Part shown: positions 62,917 to 64,000 of the stretch, piece after piece
Layout of the letters: each line of letters opens with the position of its first letter
How positions within the stretch are numbered: the stretch's first letter is position 1
Assembly (NCBI RefSeq): GCF_001748145.1
Contig: NZ_BCQA01000001.1
Location: 3,002,501 to 3,066,500 of the forward strand
From: Bosea sp. BIWAKO-01
Lineage (GTDB): Bacteria; Pseudomonadota; Alphaproteobacteria; Rhizobiales; Beijerinckiaceae
Length of the DNA stretch: 64,000 nucleotides
Direction of reading: 5' to 3'
The notes under the pieces: model-generated
The model's input: only the letters and a program-made list of their open reading frames with translations
Told to the model about the DNA's origin: nothing
Database searches by the model: none
Position numbers and translations under genes: made by a program

Positions 62917-63106
62917 TGGCAGGACCCGAAGACCGGCTATGTTCGCCGGACGATCTCGCTGCCCTCCGGAGATATCATCGAGCTGCTGCAGATCACGCTG
63001 CCGCCCCGGTGTGCGGGTGCCGTATCCGGCCGCCGCCTTCCTGTTCCAGCGCCAGCAGATCTGGGTGCTGCAGGGCGAGCTCGAATTCCGCGAAGGCCAG
63101 GGGTTC
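62917..63106 (+). pseudogene. Frameshifted XRE/cupin regulator fragment
   Basis: The plus strand reads YVRRTISLPSGDIIELLQIT and then, after one extra C near 63005, GVRVPYPAAAFLFQRQQIW and VLQGELEFREGQG. This is the middle of the cupin domain of XRE-family regulators with an N-terminal helix-turn-helix. The helix-turn-helix and the end of the cupin (the usual His-bearing GD-x-C motif) are absent. It therefore has both a frameshift and truncation at both ends. It runs directly into the stop codon of the convergent chemoreceptor gene, so its 3' loss may coincide with that junction. Confidence 0.7.
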
Positions 63107-64000
63107 CTAGGCTGCCCGGTGCCCGGCCCTGGCCGCGCGCTGCTCCTGCGTGCGGAAGGCTGCGACGAGCTGGTTCAGCCGCTCGATCTGGCTGAGCAGG
63201 GTGCGGGCCGAGGCCGCGCTCTGTTCGGCGAGCGCGGCGTTGCTCTGGGTGATCTCGTCCATATGGCTGACGGTCTGGCTCATCTCGTCGATGCCATTGG
63301 CCTGTTCGCCGGACGCCACCGCGATCTCGTTGACGGTGCCGGAGACGCGCATCGAGGCATCGACGATCTTCTCCAGCGTACCGCCGGCGAGGCGGACAAG
63401 CCGGACGCCTTCGGCGACCTCGGCATCGGAAGACCCGATCAGCCCTGTGATGTCCTTGGCGGCCTCGGCCGAGCGCTGGGCAAGCGCCCGGACCTCGGCT
63501 GCCACGACCGCAAAGCCGCGCCCGGCATCCCCCGCACGCGCCGCTTCGACCGCGGCGTTGAGCGCGAGAAGATTGGTCTGGAAGGCGATGCCGTCGATCA
63601 CCGTGGTGATCTCCGAGATCTTTTTCGAGGCCTGCTCGATGCGGGTCATGGCATCGATTGCGTCGCTGACGATGGTGCCGCCGGTGCGGGCGACGGCGGC
63701 GGCGTCATCGGCCAGCGCAACCGACTCGCGCGAGGACTGGGCCGAGGTCTTGACGGATGCGGCGAGCTCTTCGGTCGTCGCTGCCGTCTGTTCGAGCGCG
63801 GCGGCCTGTTCCTCGGTGCGTCGCGACAGGTCGTCTGCGCCGGATGCGATCTCCTGCGAGGAGGTGGCGATCGAGCCCGACGTCGCCTGGATGGTCGTGA
63901 CCATTTCGCCGAGCTGTTCCATGGCGTGATTGAAATGGCTGCGCAGCAGCGCGTATTCGGGCGGCATCTCCGCGTCCATGCGGAAGGTCAGGTCGCCCTT
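63107..64000 (-). CDS. Methyl-accepting chemotaxis protein, 3' part (gene cut by window edge)
   Basis: The coding frame enters from beyond the right edge; 297 residues are visible. It ends a HAMP-like region ([22 protein letters not shown]). A long coiled-coil signalling hairpin follows, with methylation-helix repeats and the strongly conserved tip [31 protein letters not shown] that binds CheA and CheW. The C-terminus RAGHRAA lacks the NWETF-type pentapeptide for methyltransferase docking. It should signal to a chemotaxis kinase from the inner membrane or cytosol. The sensor part is outside the window. Its stop lies against the XRE-cupin fragment. Confidence 0.93.
   Translation of the reverse strand, partial: KGDLTFRMDAEMPPEYALLRSHFNHAMEQLGEMVTTIQATSGSIATSSQEIASGADDLSRRTEEQAAALEQTAATTEELAASVKTSAQSSRESVALADDAAAVARTGGTIVSDAIDAMTRIEQASKKISEITTVIDGIAFQTNLLALNAAVEAARAGDAGRGFAVVAAEVRALAQRSAEAAKDITGLIGSSDAEVAEGVRLVRLAGGTLEKIVDASMRVSGTVNEIAVASGEQANGIDEMSQTVSHMDEITQSNAALAEQSAASARTLLSQIERLNQLVAAFRTQEQRAARAGHRAA

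Overview
The window is GC-rich, densely coding chromosomal DNA from an alphaproteobacterium, most likely a Hyphomicrobiales (Rhizobiales) member of the Bosea/Methylobacterium kind. The pointers are PhaR beside phaA/phaB, an AapJQM-type amino-acid importer, an LptM-lysA-TIGR02302 run, a tandem L,D-transpeptidase and DUF882 protein, an apparent serC RNA leader before serC-serA, and the extragenic palindromes typical of that order. The genus is inferred. I see no tRNA, rRNA, CRISPR array, transposase or integrase.

Layout. 1-3.5 kb: a C-terminally truncated transporter, azoreductase with a divergent LysR regulator, and a glutathione S-transferase. 3.5-9 kb: envelope genes (DUF882/M15 protein, L,D-transpeptidase) and an orphan sigma54 response regulator. 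9-15.7 kb: oligoendopeptidase, methyltransferase, thioesterase, then purL-bolA-grxD and a DUF1272 protein. 15.8-23.4 kb: a decayed carbamoyltransferase, tlpA divergent from argH, lptM, lysA and a TIGR02302 protein. 23.4-30.5 kb: DMT exporter, DUF900 lipoprotein, and aapJQM plus a PuuB-like oxidase with no ATPase gene. 30.8-37.3 kb: an amidohydrolase, an orphan periplasmic binding protein paired with a membrane nucleotide cyclase, a small lipoprotein and an orphan LivK-like protein. 37.6-42 kb: ispA, mtgA, rpmF and an EAL protein. 42-45.1 kb: phaR divergent from phaA-DUF1737-phaB. 45.2-53 kb: catB-type acetyltransferase, an unknown membrane protein, purA, a MocR regulator divergent from cupin-AhpD genes, and a MuiA/DUF4139 protein. 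53-59.1 kb: glutamine amidotransferase, DMT transporter, class A beta-lactamase and serC-serA. 59.1-64 kb: small secreted and hypothetical proteins, a YedK/SRAP protein, an XRE-cupin pseudogene and a chemoreceptor cut by the window edge.

Functional groups. Biosynthesis: purL and purA (purines), argH, lysA, serC/serA, ispA. Carbon storage: phaA/phaB with PhaR and a palindrome matching a PhaR site. Envelope: L,D-transpeptidase, DUF882, MtgA, LptM. Uptake: three binding proteins, none beside a complete ABC transporter. Second messengers: a class III cyclase and an EAL phosphodiesterase.

Most worth a second look: the binding-protein/cyclase pair ending in a perfect 20-bp palindrome with a related repeat at two other sites; the beta-lactamase whose ribosome site lies in the serA terminator stem; the aap cluster without an ATPase; the 118-bp inverted-repeat element downstream of rpmF; and several pseudogenes (carbamoyltransferase, XRE-cupin, possible HdeA-like remnant).
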